A DNA stretch of 59,265 bases from Parachlorella kessleri. Taxonomy: Eukaryota > Chlorophyta > Trebouxiophyceae > Chlorellales > Chlorellaceae. Below the pieces are notes generated by a model that did not search any database, was not told the origin of the DNA, and saw nothing but the letters and a program-made list of their open reading frames with translations. Below, in pieces: positions 36,001 to 48,900 of the stretch (positions are counted from its first letter, which is position 1; the number at the start of each line of letters is the position of its first letter). The stretch covers positions 1-59,265 of the forward strand of contig BBXU01001444.1 of assembly GCA_001598975.1 (NCBI GenBank). Reading direction: 5' to 3'. Position numbers and translations under genes: made by a program.

Positions 36001-39000
36001 GCTTCTGGTGTCTTATTGCGTGCGCTCCTGCTTGGCTGTGAAGCACAGTTTGGAGCCTGCTTTGTTGCCCTGCAGGCCGAGCGCGCTGCCAAGTATACCG
36101 CGGATGCTGAGGCCGCTGAGCTGCAGCGCATGCTGGATGAGGTAAGCCTGACATACCTTTACTTACCAAAGTTTAAGCCTGACATACCTTTGCATACCAA
36201 AGTTTGTAGCTGCCCTCGCAGCGGAGAGTTCAGATATCTCTTCTAGAGTAGACTGCAAGTTGCCACTATACACAGTTGCCAGGAAAGGTCAGAAGGTCCT
36301 CAGCATCAACCCAGTGCAGTTCTTCAGCTCATCTAACTACTTTTCTTGGCCTGCGGGTCAGACCTACATGCGCATGTGCCTGAAGCCAGGGGTCAAGTCG
36401 TGCAGTGCTATGAGCTTAGTCATCATGTGTACTGCAGGTCCACGCCAGCCTGGACAAGGAGCGGCAGTTCGTCCAGTGCTCCATCAAGCTAAGTATGACT
36501 GATATGCTAATGAGCTTAGTCATCATGTGTACTGCAGGTCCACGCCAGCCTGGACAAGGAGCGGCAGTTCACCCAGTGCTCCATCAAGCTGAGTACGACT
36601 GATATGCTGATGAGCTTAGTCATCATGTGTACTGCAGGTCCACGCCAGCCTGGACAAGGAGCGGCAGTTCACCCAGCGGCTGGGGGAGGAGGCGACGCGC
36701 ACCAAGGCGCAGCTGCAGGGCGCCATGCAGTCCAGCGCGACGCTGGCGGCACAGAGCGCGGCGCTGGAAGGCCAGCTGGGCGAGGAGAGGTGGGCCAGGC
36801 TACCGCCGCCATTTGGTCAGGTTGACCGCTAGGATGCTGTGCATGCTGTGAACGAGCGTGGGCAGCAGGGAGGGGTAGGCCAGACTCCCGCCCATCTCTC
36901 TTATCAAGTTCCCAGATTGGCACCGATTTTTCTCTGAGCGAGCGAAGAGGTAAGCATCAGGGCTGCCACTGCTGGTTGGTGGTGGCCGTGCGTTGGGACG
37001 GAAGTGGCAGTTGGTGTCCTGTGAGAGGTTCTTTGTGAGAAGGCTGGTACGCCATGGCTGCAGGGAGCGGATTGAGGAGCTCCAGAGCGCAGCTGCCGAC
37101 TTGGAGCACCAGCTAGCGGAGGCCAACCAGCAGGCAGAGCCGCAAAAGGTTGCCTTTGAGCGGGTGAGCCTGCGGGCCCTCACCTGAGCAGTCACATCCG
37201 CATCCTGTGCTAAACTTTGATATTCGTATTGTGTATGTTAAAAGTGGCAGGCAGTGTGGAATAGCGGGGAGATAGGGTTAAACTGTACGGGCAGGGATGT
37301 ATGCCGTATGCTGTATGTTATGCTCTGTGTTCGGCCGGCATTGTCAGGGCAGTGGGGCATGTTCCTCGGCTTGCTGAGCAATGGAAATGGGTGCTTGCTC
37401 CAGTTGCCGCCCTTGCGGGTCAGCTTTGGCTCGGTGTCTGCCCAGAGTCCCAAGCTACTCTGTCTTGACTATGCATGCTGTGGTCATGAATTATGCTTTG
37501 TAAACAGGTGCTCCTGGGCAGGGAAAGCTGCTTGCTGGCAGCTGTTTGTCTCATGAGTCTCCAAAGACCTCTGGCTGGTGGGAAGGTTGCACCAGCATAG
37601 TCATGCCTGCTGTGCTATCCTTCAAGTTGCAGGTGGGCAAGGAGACCATGTCCCTCCGGGAGGCTCTAAGGCTCATGAAGCAGCAGGCCGCTGAAATGGC
37701 GGTCAAGGCGCAGCAGCAGGTGCAGTCCCCATTGATTATGGTTGACGAGACTGTCATGTCGGTGCTGGGCTTGTGGGTCAGGAGGCTGGCCAGATTGCAC
37801 TCAAGAGGCGCAGCAGCATACATGTCCTTATCAGACACATGTGGTTAGTTCTATCCTGTTTCCACTCATCAGCTTCCTAGTGCCATCAGAGCTGAGAGGC
37901 GGGCGCGGCGGCCGGTAGTGTGGTGAGGCTGACTCAGGGTTACTAACCAGGCCTATGCCACAGAAAGTGAGGTACAAATGCCTGCCCATGTGCAGGCTGA
38001 GGAGGCAGCGTGGCAGCGCGCGGAGGCCGACTCCCGCTTTGGCGCTGTGCACGAGGAGCTACAGCAGGAGCGCGATCGCATCGCACAGATTGAGGTGGGT
38101 GCTCCCTGTGCTGGCAGGCACTATAGGCACAGGCAAGTTGATATACAGTGCAGCTCTGCAGGAGGAGGTGCACAATGGCAACCACTTTGCACAGATGCAT
38201 GTATGTTGTGGGTTGGCTTGGTTGTAAGTTGACAGCCTGTAGGGCAACTGCCGTCCTTTCTTCGCAGGCATACCTGTGGCTGCCCCCCTTGTCGTTGTGT
38301 CACCCCAAAGACGCTTGATGGTATCATGTGTTATCTCACTCCTGTAATGCCACGATCTCTTGCTGCGCAGTCGGAGCTGGGGGTTGCTCGGCAGGATCTG
38401 TATCTTAACACCTGGGAAATTCCCCGCCTTCTTGCTTCGCAGTCGGAGCTGGGTGCTGCTCGGCAGGATCTGTATCTTAACACCTGGGCATTCCTGCTTT
38501 CTTGCTGCGCAGTCCGAGCTGGGTGCTGCTCGGCAGGACTTGGCGGACCGCAACGGGCGGGTGCAGCAGCTGGAGCAGGAGCTGACGGCGGCAACCAGCA
38601 CCGTGAACCAGCTGCGGGGTGAGGTGCAGGGCCTCAGCGCCAAGGTGAGTCATCAGTGGAAATGTTTAGTCGCCATGCCCAAAAGGGGGGGGGGGTCTTA
38701 GAAATTAAAGCCAAGGTGAGTCCATGCTGGTAGAGGATCATACTGACAGCAGCTGCTGGGGCAGCTGAGTGTTCAAGAGCTGCGCGCCGTCGTGCACGTG
38801 GGGTTATCAAGACCCTAGAGGTGTGAAGACTTCGTGGGTGGGGTAGGGATATGGGGCAGCCAGCACCAGTGGGAACCAGCTTCTGGGAGATTTGCAGATT
38901 CTGATGGTCAATGGGAGTTCTAGTTTAGGAATGCTTTTTATTGTGGTGTAGTAGTCACACCGGCTGGCCGCAGTTTATAGAGGGTGGGAGGACGGGAGTC

Positions 39001-42000
39001 GCTGTTCGTTGACTGGTCCGCCACGTGTCGCGTCAGCTTCCCACGTTACTGCTCCACTTGCCGTGTGCCAGGTGGACTTGACCGGTGCGGCATGACGCAC
39101 ACGCCGGCGCCAAAACCGCGCTTCCTGCCGCTAATGTGTTCCTGCTTCCCTCAGGTGGAGGAGACCAGCCGCGCCCTGGCTTCGGAGTGCCAGGCGGGCC
39201 AGGCGGCTCGCGCTTTTTTGTTTCTCCTCCTAACCCCCCTGTCCCTGCCTCTCTCAGGTGGAGGAAACCAGCCGTGCCTTGGCTGGGGAGCGCCAGGCCA
39301 GTCAGGCGGCTCGTGCCGAGGCTGTGTCCCTGCGTAGCGAGCTGTCGGCCGTCCAGAGCGACCTGTCGCAAGTCTCCAACCAGCTCATGCAGGAGCGGAG
39401 CGCAAGTGAGTCACCTTCCACCCCTTCTATATGATAATGGGATGGAGATGGCTTCATAGTATGAAGTTTATCCATATAAATATGTATCATTATATTATGT
39501 ATCCTATAAGTGTATATCATGGATATATTTATTCATTTATTCTTTAGTCTTGAGTCGATGGTAGGTCATCCAACCAAAGTAAACCTTGTGTGCGCTGCGA
39601 CCCGGGACAACCCGTTGAACCAGTCACGGATGGCAGCTTGGTGACTTGGGCATTACCTATCGGGTGTGCAACATTATGCTGCGCTTTGTGCAGGCGAGGA
39701 GATGCGTGATGCGTTGAGCAACATCAAGCAGGAGTACCACCGTATGGAGGATCGGCTGGAGCAGGAGCAGAACACCGTACTCAACCTCAGGTAAGGGGCA
39801 GCGCGTGCCCGGGGGCGGGCGCGGGGGGGGCGGGGGCGGCGGGGGGGGCGTAGGACCGTTGGCGTTGGCGTGGCTCCTTCCGGTCTGCACATCTGGGCTG
39901 AGATTGTACGACCTAGGCTGGCATGGCACGTCAGATGTTGTCCGCCGCAGGCGCTTGCTGACTCTGTGAAGCCAACGAAGGCTGCGTCAGTCACCAGGGA
40001 GCACGCTGGGACACGCCTCTACCCACTTCTTTCTCCCATGCAGGGCTTACCCTCCAGCCGCAAGCCTTGGGTGTGCGCTAAGTGGCAAGGTGGGCTGGGG
40101 AGTCCTGACGGTACAATCCTGCACTGCCCTTCACGCCTGACCGCGTGTTGCAATCCTTCCCCTGCAGGCGCGAGTCTGGGGAGGTGCGCAAGATGATGAA
40201 TGAGCTGGAGACGCGCAACCGGCTGCTGACCACCAACCTGCAGCAGAGCGAGACGTCCTACCAGGCCAAGCTCCAGGCGGCGGAAAACAGGCTGAACCAG
40301 GTGGGACGAGGGTAGCAAGGCTGCGGGTCTGGCTGCGGTGGTGGTGTGGTGATGGTGTGTGTGGTTGTGGGCGTAGGGGCTGGAGAAGTGTTGTGTGTGC
40401 GGTGAGTGGCCGGCCACCTAGCCGCAGCAGGGCGAGGCGTCCCATTAGGCCAAGTCCCTTGCAGCGGTGCTGACATCGGGCTGCAGCAGGTGGGTGGAAG
40501 GCTGCCTTTGTGGCGACCCTGGAGCGATACTGAGGTGCAGGGGTGTGTCCGCGAGGCAGGCAGCGGCTGTAGCAAATCCATGTGGAAGGGTTCAAAGGCT
40601 GTGCGTTAAGCGCACTGTGACCTGAGCATTCGGCCACGTGTCTGAAGCAGAGACACCAGCTTAGCCTGTATTAAGTTGCAGGTCGGTCAGGAGCAGTCGG
40701 AAGATATCACTCTGAGCTGTATAGACCAGTTTGCAGCGTAGCTGAGCGATTACCTCATCTTGGGTTGCAGGCCGGGCAGGAGCTGCAGACGGAGCGTGAA
40801 GCTCGGGAGGACGCTGCGGCCGCTGTGGCCAAGCTGGAGTCGGTCATCAGCGTGGTGCGGAACGAGATGATGGAAGCGCAGGAGGCGGCTAACAAGGTCT
40901 GTGGGTTGTTTGCCCGCTTGCCCACGAAAAGAGATGCGATGTTTCGGTGTTTGGGCAGGCGTGGGAGGCGGCGAACAAGGTGAAGGAGGGGGGAGGCGAC
41001 TGGGCTGGCATACAGAAGTGATGAGCCGTGCTTGGTGGTGGGCAGGTGATGCAGCCATCGCTGGGGAAGCTTGGTCTGCGAGGTAGGACTGCCCATGCAG
41101 TGCACGCTGTGCAAATGGGTTCAGGCCCGGCCTGTGAGGATGCCGAGGTCGCCGTGGCATGGCGCTGACTGAGCAGCAGGCTGAAGTCGTGCTGTGCATG
41201 CTGCGTCCAGGTCCGCATGGACTTCAACGCGGAGCGCAGCGCCCGGCTGGATGCCGAGGTCGCCTTAACAATCCGCTGACTGAAGTCACGCTGTGCCTGC
41301 TGTGTCCAGGTCCGCATGGACTTCAACGCAGAGCGCAGCGCCCGGCTGGATGCTGAGGAGGCGGTGGCGCGCCTGCGCCAGGAGTTGAACGGCATCGCAC
41401 AGGCCGAGCAGGCGGCGCGCCGCGCAGCGGAGGCGTCCGTGGCGCAGCTTCAGCAGGAGTTTGAGGTTGCGCGGGTGAGTCGCATGACACACGTGTGATT
41501 AGTGTGCATGCGAGTTGGGGCGGCCTGCTGCTGGATGATTGGTGTTTGACCAACAGGGCGATTGCAAGTACTGGGGGGGTTTATTGCGCTGGCCATCCTG
41601 CCCACAGTGACCCCAAGCACGGCAGCCCATGAGGGGTGCTGGTGGCGGGGCCGGCAGTTATGTTGTAGGAATTCCAGAAGGAGCAAGAGCAAGGCCCCCT
41701 GCTTGTTGTGAGGGGTCGGCTCCGCTTCATCACGCGAAGGGTGGTAGCAGCAGCAGCAGGCTAGCGGTGGTAGCTTTGTATGCAGTCGGCAGGCTGGTAG
41801 GGGATGACCGTGTGCTTAGTAATCACCTGACGCCCTTGACCTTCTCATGCGTGGTCACTGCTGGTTTCCTTCGGGTTGTGCTGCCGCCCTTGTGTGCCTT
41901 TCCGTCACACTTCATGCATGGGTGGGGGACCTGCGCAGGCCAAGGTTGAGGCGCTGCAAGCCCAGGCAGCTTCCCAAGGGCCCAAGGTCAGGCGACCGCG

Positions 42001-42178
42001 AAAGGCAGCCGCAGCAGCGCCCTCCGCTGATACTCCAGCAGACGCAGACAGTGCCTCTCCCGAAGAGGCAGCAAGTGCCCCGGCGTCAGCTGGCGAGGGC
42101 CCCAACGGTAGTGGCAGCAGCGGTGATGATGGCGGCGCCCCAAGGAGGCGTGTTGTGCGTGCCAAGAAGGCAGCTTGA
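33090..42178 (+). CDS. Long coiled-coil protein with possible organelle-targeting N-terminus, ~970 residues
   Basis: Exons: 33090-33308, 33377-33591 (GC donor), 33800-33955, 34372-34800, 34860-34940, 35268-35399, 35708-35839, 36076-36141, 36638-36789, 37064-37163, 37633-37719, 37996-38094, 38513-38644, 39258-39405, 39694-39790, 40168-40300, 40771-40896, 41310-41474 and 41939-42178. All join in phase except exon 1 to 2, where a one-base phase conflict leaves the first donor or acceptor open. The N-terminus (MMLSSHRTFL, rich in Ser/Thr/Arg) looks like a transit peptide, followed by a hydrophobic stretch. A Gln/Ala/Glu heptad array of about 60 residues, a membrane-spanning segment (LLNVVGIIAAGGLAGYFTLF), then some 600 residues of charged coiled coil and a basic tail (RRRVVRAKKAA) follow. 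The layout recalls plastid MFP1-type filament proteins, but that is inference from architecture only. Confidence 0.75.
35187..35251. repeat. TTTTAGGG/CCCTAA-like stretch in an intron
   Basis: TTTTAGGGTTCAACAAGGGT, TTAGGGTC and CCCTAAGTAACCCTGAA lie close together in a coiled-coil-gene intron. Single telomere-like units appear in both orientations, too degenerate to be a clear telomere relic. Confidence 0.4.
36409..36637 (+). repeat. Two ghost copies of a coiled-coil exon start, ~100 bp period
   Basis: GAGCTTAGTCATCATGTGTA, CTGCAG and GTCCACGCCAGCCTGGAC occur three times, with acceptors ending at about 36437, 36537 and 36637. Only the third continues into the full exon 36638-36789. The first two break off after CGGCAGTTC and a shared CAGTGCTCCATCAAGCT tail. 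Confidence 0.9.
38360..38512 (+). repeat. Two ghost copies of a coiled-coil exon start, ~71 bp period
   Basis: GCGCAG plus TCGGAGCTGGGTGCTGCTCG occurs at about 38371, 38442 and 38513. The first two diverge after the codons for ARQDL into a shared TGTATCTTAACACCTGGG filler. Only the third is followed by the complete exon 38513-38644. Confidence 0.9.
39155..39220 (+). repeat. Ghost copy of a coiled-coil exon start, ~103 bp period
   Basis: CTCAG followed by codons for VEETSRALASECQAGQAAR precedes the working exon start at 39258 (VEETSRALAGERQASQAAR). The copy is open and keeps its acceptor, but has no matching donor. Confidence 0.85.
39463..39547. other. AT-rich intronic island
   Basis: This 85-base stretch (TATAAATATGTATCATTATA and similar) is almost free of G and C within a GC-rich gene, in the intron between exons 39258-39405 and 39694-39790. 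It may be a decayed insertion or a flexible or matrix-attachment-type sequence. Confidence 0.5.
40955..40985 (+). repeat. Short ghost of the donor edge of exon 40771-40896
   Basis: GCGTGGGAGGCGGCGAACAA followed by GGTGAAGG repeats the exon end GCGCAGGAGGCGGCTAACAA and its donor, about 77 bases downstream. Confidence 0.6.
41199..41265 (+). repeat. Ghost copy of the acceptor edge of exon 41310-41474, ~100 bp period
   Basis: GTCCAG followed by codons for VRMDFNAERSARLDAEVA precedes the working VRMDFNAERSARLDAEEA exon. The copy is nearly identical over 50 bases and then breaks off. Confidence 0.85.
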
Positions 42179-42683
42179 TTGGGCTGTGGAGGAGACCGGC
42201 GCCAGTTGTCGGTATTTCTGACAGGCCGTGTTGAAGCCGGGTTGCAGCAGTACGTTGCGATGGTGTCGCCTGTCTGGATGAGCTAGACTATGTTGGGCTC
42301 CAGTTGCAGACAGCAACTTGCTGTCGAGAAGAGATTTCGCAGCGGAGCTGCTGGACCAATGCACTATTGTTGTTGAGCGGTGACAGCTGTGGCTTGTGGG
42401 TCCCAGACGCATGCTACTTGGTGCTGTGATCATGTTGGAAGGCGAGTTTGAAGGGCAAGGACTGTCGTGGCGAAATGAGTATGACAATGGCGATATGAGT
42501 ATGACAAGGCGTGCAAGGATGGCGAAGGAGTGGCTGGCATGTTTTGTCCTATCGCTGGTATCATGGCTGGGATGGCGGTTTCTGGTAAAATCATGTCCCA
42601 CAGTTGCTGCACACTTTGTGCTACAGGTTTTCAGTGTATTAATCTGCTGGGTTCTGCTGCAGCTTGCCTTACCAGCTTGCCAG

Positions 42684-42688
42684 TGTAA
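42684..42688 (+). terminator. TGTAA polyadenylation motif
   Basis: TGTAA lies about 500 bases after the coiled-coil gene stop codon and before the P450 start. Confidence 0.35.
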
Positions 42689-42980
42689 CATGATTGAGCG
42701 CAAGACTCTCCGAGACACCCATAGCGGCTGCAGCGGCTTTTAACACATATATAACATGTTGTCTATAAGTTGTCGTGTTCTCTGGAAGAGTTTACTCGTG
42801 GTCAGCGCGCAAAACCGCGTCTGCAAGCTGCTTGGCATGCTGCGCTCGGTACTGCACCACCTCTTGTAATCTCCAGGATGCAAGTGCAGGCTGGCCGTGA
42901 ACCTGTCCAGGAGACGCCACTCCGGGCAATAGAAACGGTGGTGCCAGCACTGCCGATCCAGGGCTGCAAAGACAAGTCTC

Positions 42981-45900
42981 ATGGACTGCCAGTGGCTGGG
43001 ATTCTCCTACCTGCAACTCGCACTTTGGACCCTGGGGTCCTTCCTACTGGTAGTTAAAAGGCATCCTGCCGCGATGGACTGGACAATTGCAGGCTGCGGG
43101 AAGTCCTCTTACGCCTCTGACACTCGCACCTGCCCTTGTACAGGCTTTGGTGGTGTATGGGTTCCACCCTATACAACGATGGCGTTACCGAGGCATTCCT
43201 GGTACGCCCAAACCTTGCAGCAGACCGGCTGCTGCTGAATGTAGACCTGCCCGCTAGGTCCCTAACAGTTTTGTGGGGTTTAAGAATAGTCATAAGGCTG
43301 GCCTGCAGGTCCCCCTTTACTTTGGTCTTGCCTGTCCCACAACAACGGTGCTCTGAGGCGCACTGGTGTTGACTGCACTAATACTCCCCTTCCCTATACG
43401 GCTGAAGACGCCATTGCCTCATGCTTGACTGGGGTGCCATGTCAGCAGCAAGCTGTGTGCGCTGCATGCAGGCCCTCCCTCTGTCTGGCTGCTGGGAAAC
43501 CTGCCCGAGATCGCTAAGAAGGGGCCACACTTGGCGTACCAGGAGTGGGGAAAGAAGTATGGCCCCATCTTCAGAGTTTGGTTTGGCGGCACCCTAGTTG
43601 TGGTGGTGTCTGAAGACCCCTACATGATAAGGTGAGCAGGGGCGAAGTCTGTTGTAACTATACGTAGCTGAACTATATGCATGTAGGAGTTGGCTTTGTG
43701 GCTTCACAGACCCTAAGCTACCAGCGTTCCTTTTATGCAGTAGTGGGGCAAGCACAGCACATTTAGCGGGAGGGTGGATCGGCGGAACTGGTAGTTAGTT
43801 ACTCCGACACCCAGTGGGGGTGCCGGAAACGGCCAACTCGCCTGTTGCTGTAACGTTGGCCCTTGCATTGATGTGCTTGGCAGGATAGCAGCCGCTGGCT
43901 GGGTTGCTGCAGGAAGGCTGCCCGATCCTCGGCTTGGCGTGCTGGGATCCGATTCCTCAGCGTGGGCAAGGAGAGGCGTTTTGACAGCTATAACATTATC
44001 GCCTCCAGGTGTGCGGTGGATTACGTAATGAATTGAAGTCCCAGCAGGGTATCACAGAGCCTACAGTCAGCCTTGGCGCTGGTTAGCTGCCAACCGGCGC
44101 TGCTCCATCTCTGCGAGATGGGGTTTATATAGGTGTTGGGCTCAGCTTTGGGCTGGCATCGCCACCACCAGTGCCTTAGCATCAGAGGCATTCCAATGTT
44201 CGAGGCACCCTCTCATAGTTGTCTTGTCCTGTGCTTGCCATGGTGCCCATGTGTGTATATCTACACCACCACCAGCTGTGCCGCTAGACATGTGGGCCAT
44301 CAGTGTGTGCTCTCGAGAACGTTCATGCGTAGGGGGGAGACCTGGCGCGCAGCGGCCAATGCCTGGCACCCTTTCTTCCAGAAGTCCAGCCTGGCTACTC
44401 TGGTCCCCTTCATGGTCAAGGTGAGCTGCCCTGGGCAGTCATAATTAATAAGATGAATGCATAAGTATGCCTGGGAAGCCATCTTCCTTTTCGACATGGG
44501 GGGCTGGGACTCTTATTGTGGCAAGATTCTCCTCTGCAGGGCCGAGGACACCCCCCCCCTCACCCCCCCTCACCCTCCTACATACATACCTGGGAATACA
44601 GAGCGAGGGTTTTTGCCTGCGCTTTTGAGTTTCTGCACTTGCCAGCGGGCCAGCCCGCCTGCTGCATCGCCTTGCACTTGCTCTGTGCCACGCCCTTCCC
44701 CACTGAGACTGCTTCGCTGGTGAGCCAGGGGCGCAGCTGGACACACCTCACATGTCACAAGCCGGTAGGACGTGTCACACAACCCTAACCACTGCCCGGA
44801 AGTGAGCAGGCTGCGTGCTGTCCTTCGCTGTGTACCTATTTGCTTGTTACATACATTCATTATTTCATGCACTACATATATTAGTATCTATTATCTCACC
44901 CGCAGACCGCAGACCGGCTGTCGCAAGCCCTGGAGGAGCACGCTGACTCTGGGGAGGAGTTGGACGTGCACCGCGAGTTCGGCAAGCTGGCGCTGGATGT
45001 TGTGGGCACCACCGCCTTTGGGTAGGTTGTACTTGACTCTTGGGTGCCAGATTCTCGGTATCTATATTCTCGAGTTTGGCAAGCTGGCGCGGGATGTGGT
45101 GGGCACCACCGCCTTTGCATAGGTTGGTACATAATATTGGGTGCCAAATTCTCGGGTACTTGGAATCTGGAGCTGGCGCCGGATACGATATGGTGGGCAC
45201 CACCGCCTTGTGTAGTTGCAACGGTTCTGGAGTTGGCTGCGGGTTGGCTGGATTTGGTTGGCACCATGTTGCCTCTGGGCAGGCTAGCAGGCCGGGGCGT
45301 TGCCCCTGGGGTGGGTGGCAAGCATAAAGCCAGCCTGGAGCAGGAGTTGAACCCATGGCAGCTGAAAAGCCCTGCTGTGCGAGCTCTTGCTGTACCTGCG
45401 TGCTATACATGAGCAACCTATGCAAGCCGGCAAGCTTGCATTGGGTGTGGCAGGGGGCACTGTGTCTCGGTGGGAGGCTAGGCAGGCACCTCGCCTTGCA
45501 TGCTCTGTTCTGACTGTGCCCATCGCCTCAGCGGATACTGGCATGGCACTGCGGAGATAGATGAGACCTCTTCCACACTTGGCAGTCAGTAGGTCACCCC
45601 TCTTCACCCTTCCTAGACCCGTGCAGCTTGCCAGTGTGCAGCGCTGCAGGGCAGGGGGAAGCCCTTCCTCGTGGCAGCCAGCCTGGCTGCTCTATTGCCT
45701 CTGCTGCCTCTACTATTGCCATTGTGAAGCTGTCCTCTGTCTTAACCGAGGGCGGTCCCTACTTTTACCATTGCAGAGTGGACTTCCATTCCGTGCAGCC
45801 CAAAGGGAAGGAAGGTTCTGCAGCACGCGACGGTGCTGCTGACAACACCGCGGAGCAATTGACGGTGGCTGTGAGGGCTATCTTCGATGCCTTTGGTGAG

Positions 45901-48900
45901 CGTAGTAATGTGTCATGTGACTTTGTCTTGTGCATGGCCAGTATGGCTTGCTGATGTTTTTGTATGCGGTCTGGATGTTTTTGTAGAAGAGACAGCCTTG
46001 CAGCAGCGGTACGGATGCATGAGGCAAGGTGTCCCCCTCCTGTCGACAGGCTTCAGGGCAAGCACTCAGCCGCTTCCAGCTTGCAGCCAACGCCAAGGCA
46101 GTCTGCTCCTGACTCATCTTTTTACCTCCACCTCCACCTGCACCTGCACTCGCTTTCCAGGCCTCATCAGCATCTGGATGATGTTGCTGGTGCTGTTCCC
46201 CCACTTTGAGCTGCTGGTGCGCTATGCCGCCAACATCTTCCCAGCGGCACGCCTCACAAAGCGGGTGAGCCCTGGCTGGTGTCCTGTGGTTTTTCCCCGG
46301 GCACCACTTAAGGAACGGCAATGCTGTGCCCTCGAGGTTGGGCGCATATATCTTTTTTATATATGCACCAAAGGGGCAAGCTCAGCCCCAAAGGACCTTG
46401 GGTGCGGAGCTGCAGCGCTTGTGCTATCCCTGCTGTGCCTGCTGTGCCTAGGACAAAGCACTGCTTGTCTGCCCTGAGGGTCAGGGTTGACATTTGGAGG
46501 TTGTACATGCTTGTAGCTGGGCGGTGTCTGCATGGTGCCCACCAGATGCTGCACAAACAATGTGGGTGCGTGGTCCTGTGCCTTTCTGGTGGATGTGTTG
46601 CAAGTGTCAGCTGCTAGACATGCGGCATCAAGGATTCCCCGGATACTGCCCCCAAGGCACCACATGTGTCACCCAGACATGTGTATTAACTCAGACTTGC
46701 TTTTGTTGATCGCAGGCTCGTGAGGCGAGGATGGTGTCGCACGGTGTTGCAGTGAGGCTGCTGCAAGAGCACCGCCAGGCTGCCGCAAACGGGGACGGTC
46801 CAGCTGTAGGAGACAAGGGCCGAGCCAGTGAGTAGGACCTCACGGCGTGCAAAGTGCCATGCTGTCTCTGACCCGTATCACCCTGCCATTACATCACCTG
46901 CCGTCATTGCCGTGCGTTCCTTGCCTCCGCTGGCATCTCTGACCTGTGATTTTGTCACAGAGGCGGGGGTGAAAGCACGCAGGCGGCTCGCCACCAGGAC
47001 GATGAACCTTGTCTTACACAGATAGGACCGTGTGCCTCCTCACATGTCCCTCCTCTTGATGCAGGACCTGTCACCGCTTGTCATGCAATGCGCGCTGTGT
47101 GCAGAAGCGGGGGCTGGGAGCTTCCTGGCCTTGCAGACCCGGGCAGTCGACAAGGCCACAGGGAAGCCTTTCCCCGATGAGTGGGTCACTTCCCAAGTGC
47201 TGACCTTCATCGGAGGAGGGTATGAGACTACTGCAGCTGCGCTGGCAACCAGGTGACTGGCATGGGCGTGAGCTGCGGCATGCTGCATGCTTCGTTAAGC
47301 ACTGACTTGGCTGGGGCTGTTGCATGAAGCATAGTGGTAGCCCCACAGAACACAGTAATAGTAGAGCTGCGTCCAGGAGAGAGCAGCGCATATGTATCTG
47401 ATGCTGTGAAAGCCCTTCCAAGAGCCAGCAGAACAAGCGCCTCCCTTATCATTGAAAATCTTTCAGCTATCCAGGTGGTTGCCGGCAGGTGACAACAAAG
47501 GTTCCAGTCTGTGCTCTTTTGGTGTGCTGCGCTCATAGACGCACCTGACTGGCTGGTGCAGTGTGTACGAGCTGTCGAGGCACCCTGACAAGGAGGCCAA
47601 GCTGCTGGCAGAGGTGGATGCCTTTGGCGACAAAGTGCCTGGGGTGGATGACCTGGAGGTATGACTAATACCGACTGATCCCGACTGATACTGACTGATT
47701 CCAGGTTTTGCCAGCTTGGCACTTGGGATGCATCGATAAGTCATATGGGGGGTAGCTGCATCGATGATGACAGGGTGCCACCCTATGGAAGGGCTGGGGG
47801 GGTTACTGACCTACAGGATCCCTGTGCGCCTGAGGGCTCCCATAAAGTAGCCTATATGGATTTGTCGCTGCCTGTTGTGAGAGTCCTGTGGGGCATGAAG
47901 GTGTCAGGGGAGCTGCAGTGGTCTGCAAGGGCAGCTGCATGTAAAACTGTGCAACATGTAACTGCAATCGCGGGGACAGTTGCAGCGGGTGCAGCCTGGC
48001 CTGCTTTTGCCACTGGGTTTCATAGTCTTCCACAGGGCCTTCCCTTGGGTGAGCTTTGTGCAGGCTTCCGTGCTGGTGCCACAGCCAGCCGTGGAAGGGT
48101 GGCATTGAGATATACCTGCCTGGCGTATTCCATTGTAGCAAGGTCCATACCTCATAGCTGCGGCAACAGCTGACCTCCCTTCTGTTTTTGGCTTTCTTTC
48201 CCGCATCCTTTGATGTAGGGAAGGAGGGTGCCAGGGTCCACCGCCTGGCATCTTTAAAGGCAGGGAGACACAACCGAACCTCCTTAGCTGTAGGGGATTC
48301 TTCCCCATCTACATTGCAGGCCTTCCCATACACGACCGCGGTGTGGAAGGAGGCGCTTCGACTCTACCCGCCTGGCGTCTTCAACGGCAGGGAGATGCAG
48401 CGTGATGTCAACCTGGGCGGCTACCACCTGCCCAAAGGCACCACCATCCACGTGAGTGTCCTTTGTCTGTCTAGTGCGACCAATCGGTGACAGCGCCTCC
48501 AAGGCTGTTAAAGTCTGGTCTAGGCCAACAGCTCAGGCTGCCACCTCAAGGCCGCCACCTGTCCAAGGGCAGCATGCGACTCGTGCGAGCAGCGTGAGCA
48601 GCCTGTTGCTCAATGGCAGAAACAAGGTTGGCGTGTGTGCTGCTGGCTTCTGTGCTGTGCTTCCGTCCAGACCCTTATTAGGACAATGGGCATCATCGCC
48701 ATGCGCAACCGCGAATCCTCGCAGTCTGTGATACAGCCTTGCTCCAAGGGCGTTGGGCATGCGCTGTACAAACAGAGAAGTGCACTCTCGCAATCTTGTG
48801 CAGGGCGCGGTGTATTCCATGCACCACAGCCCCAACAACTGGCAGGCCCGGTTGCAATCCTGTGCAGGGCGCGGTGTATTCCATGCACCACAGCCCCAAC

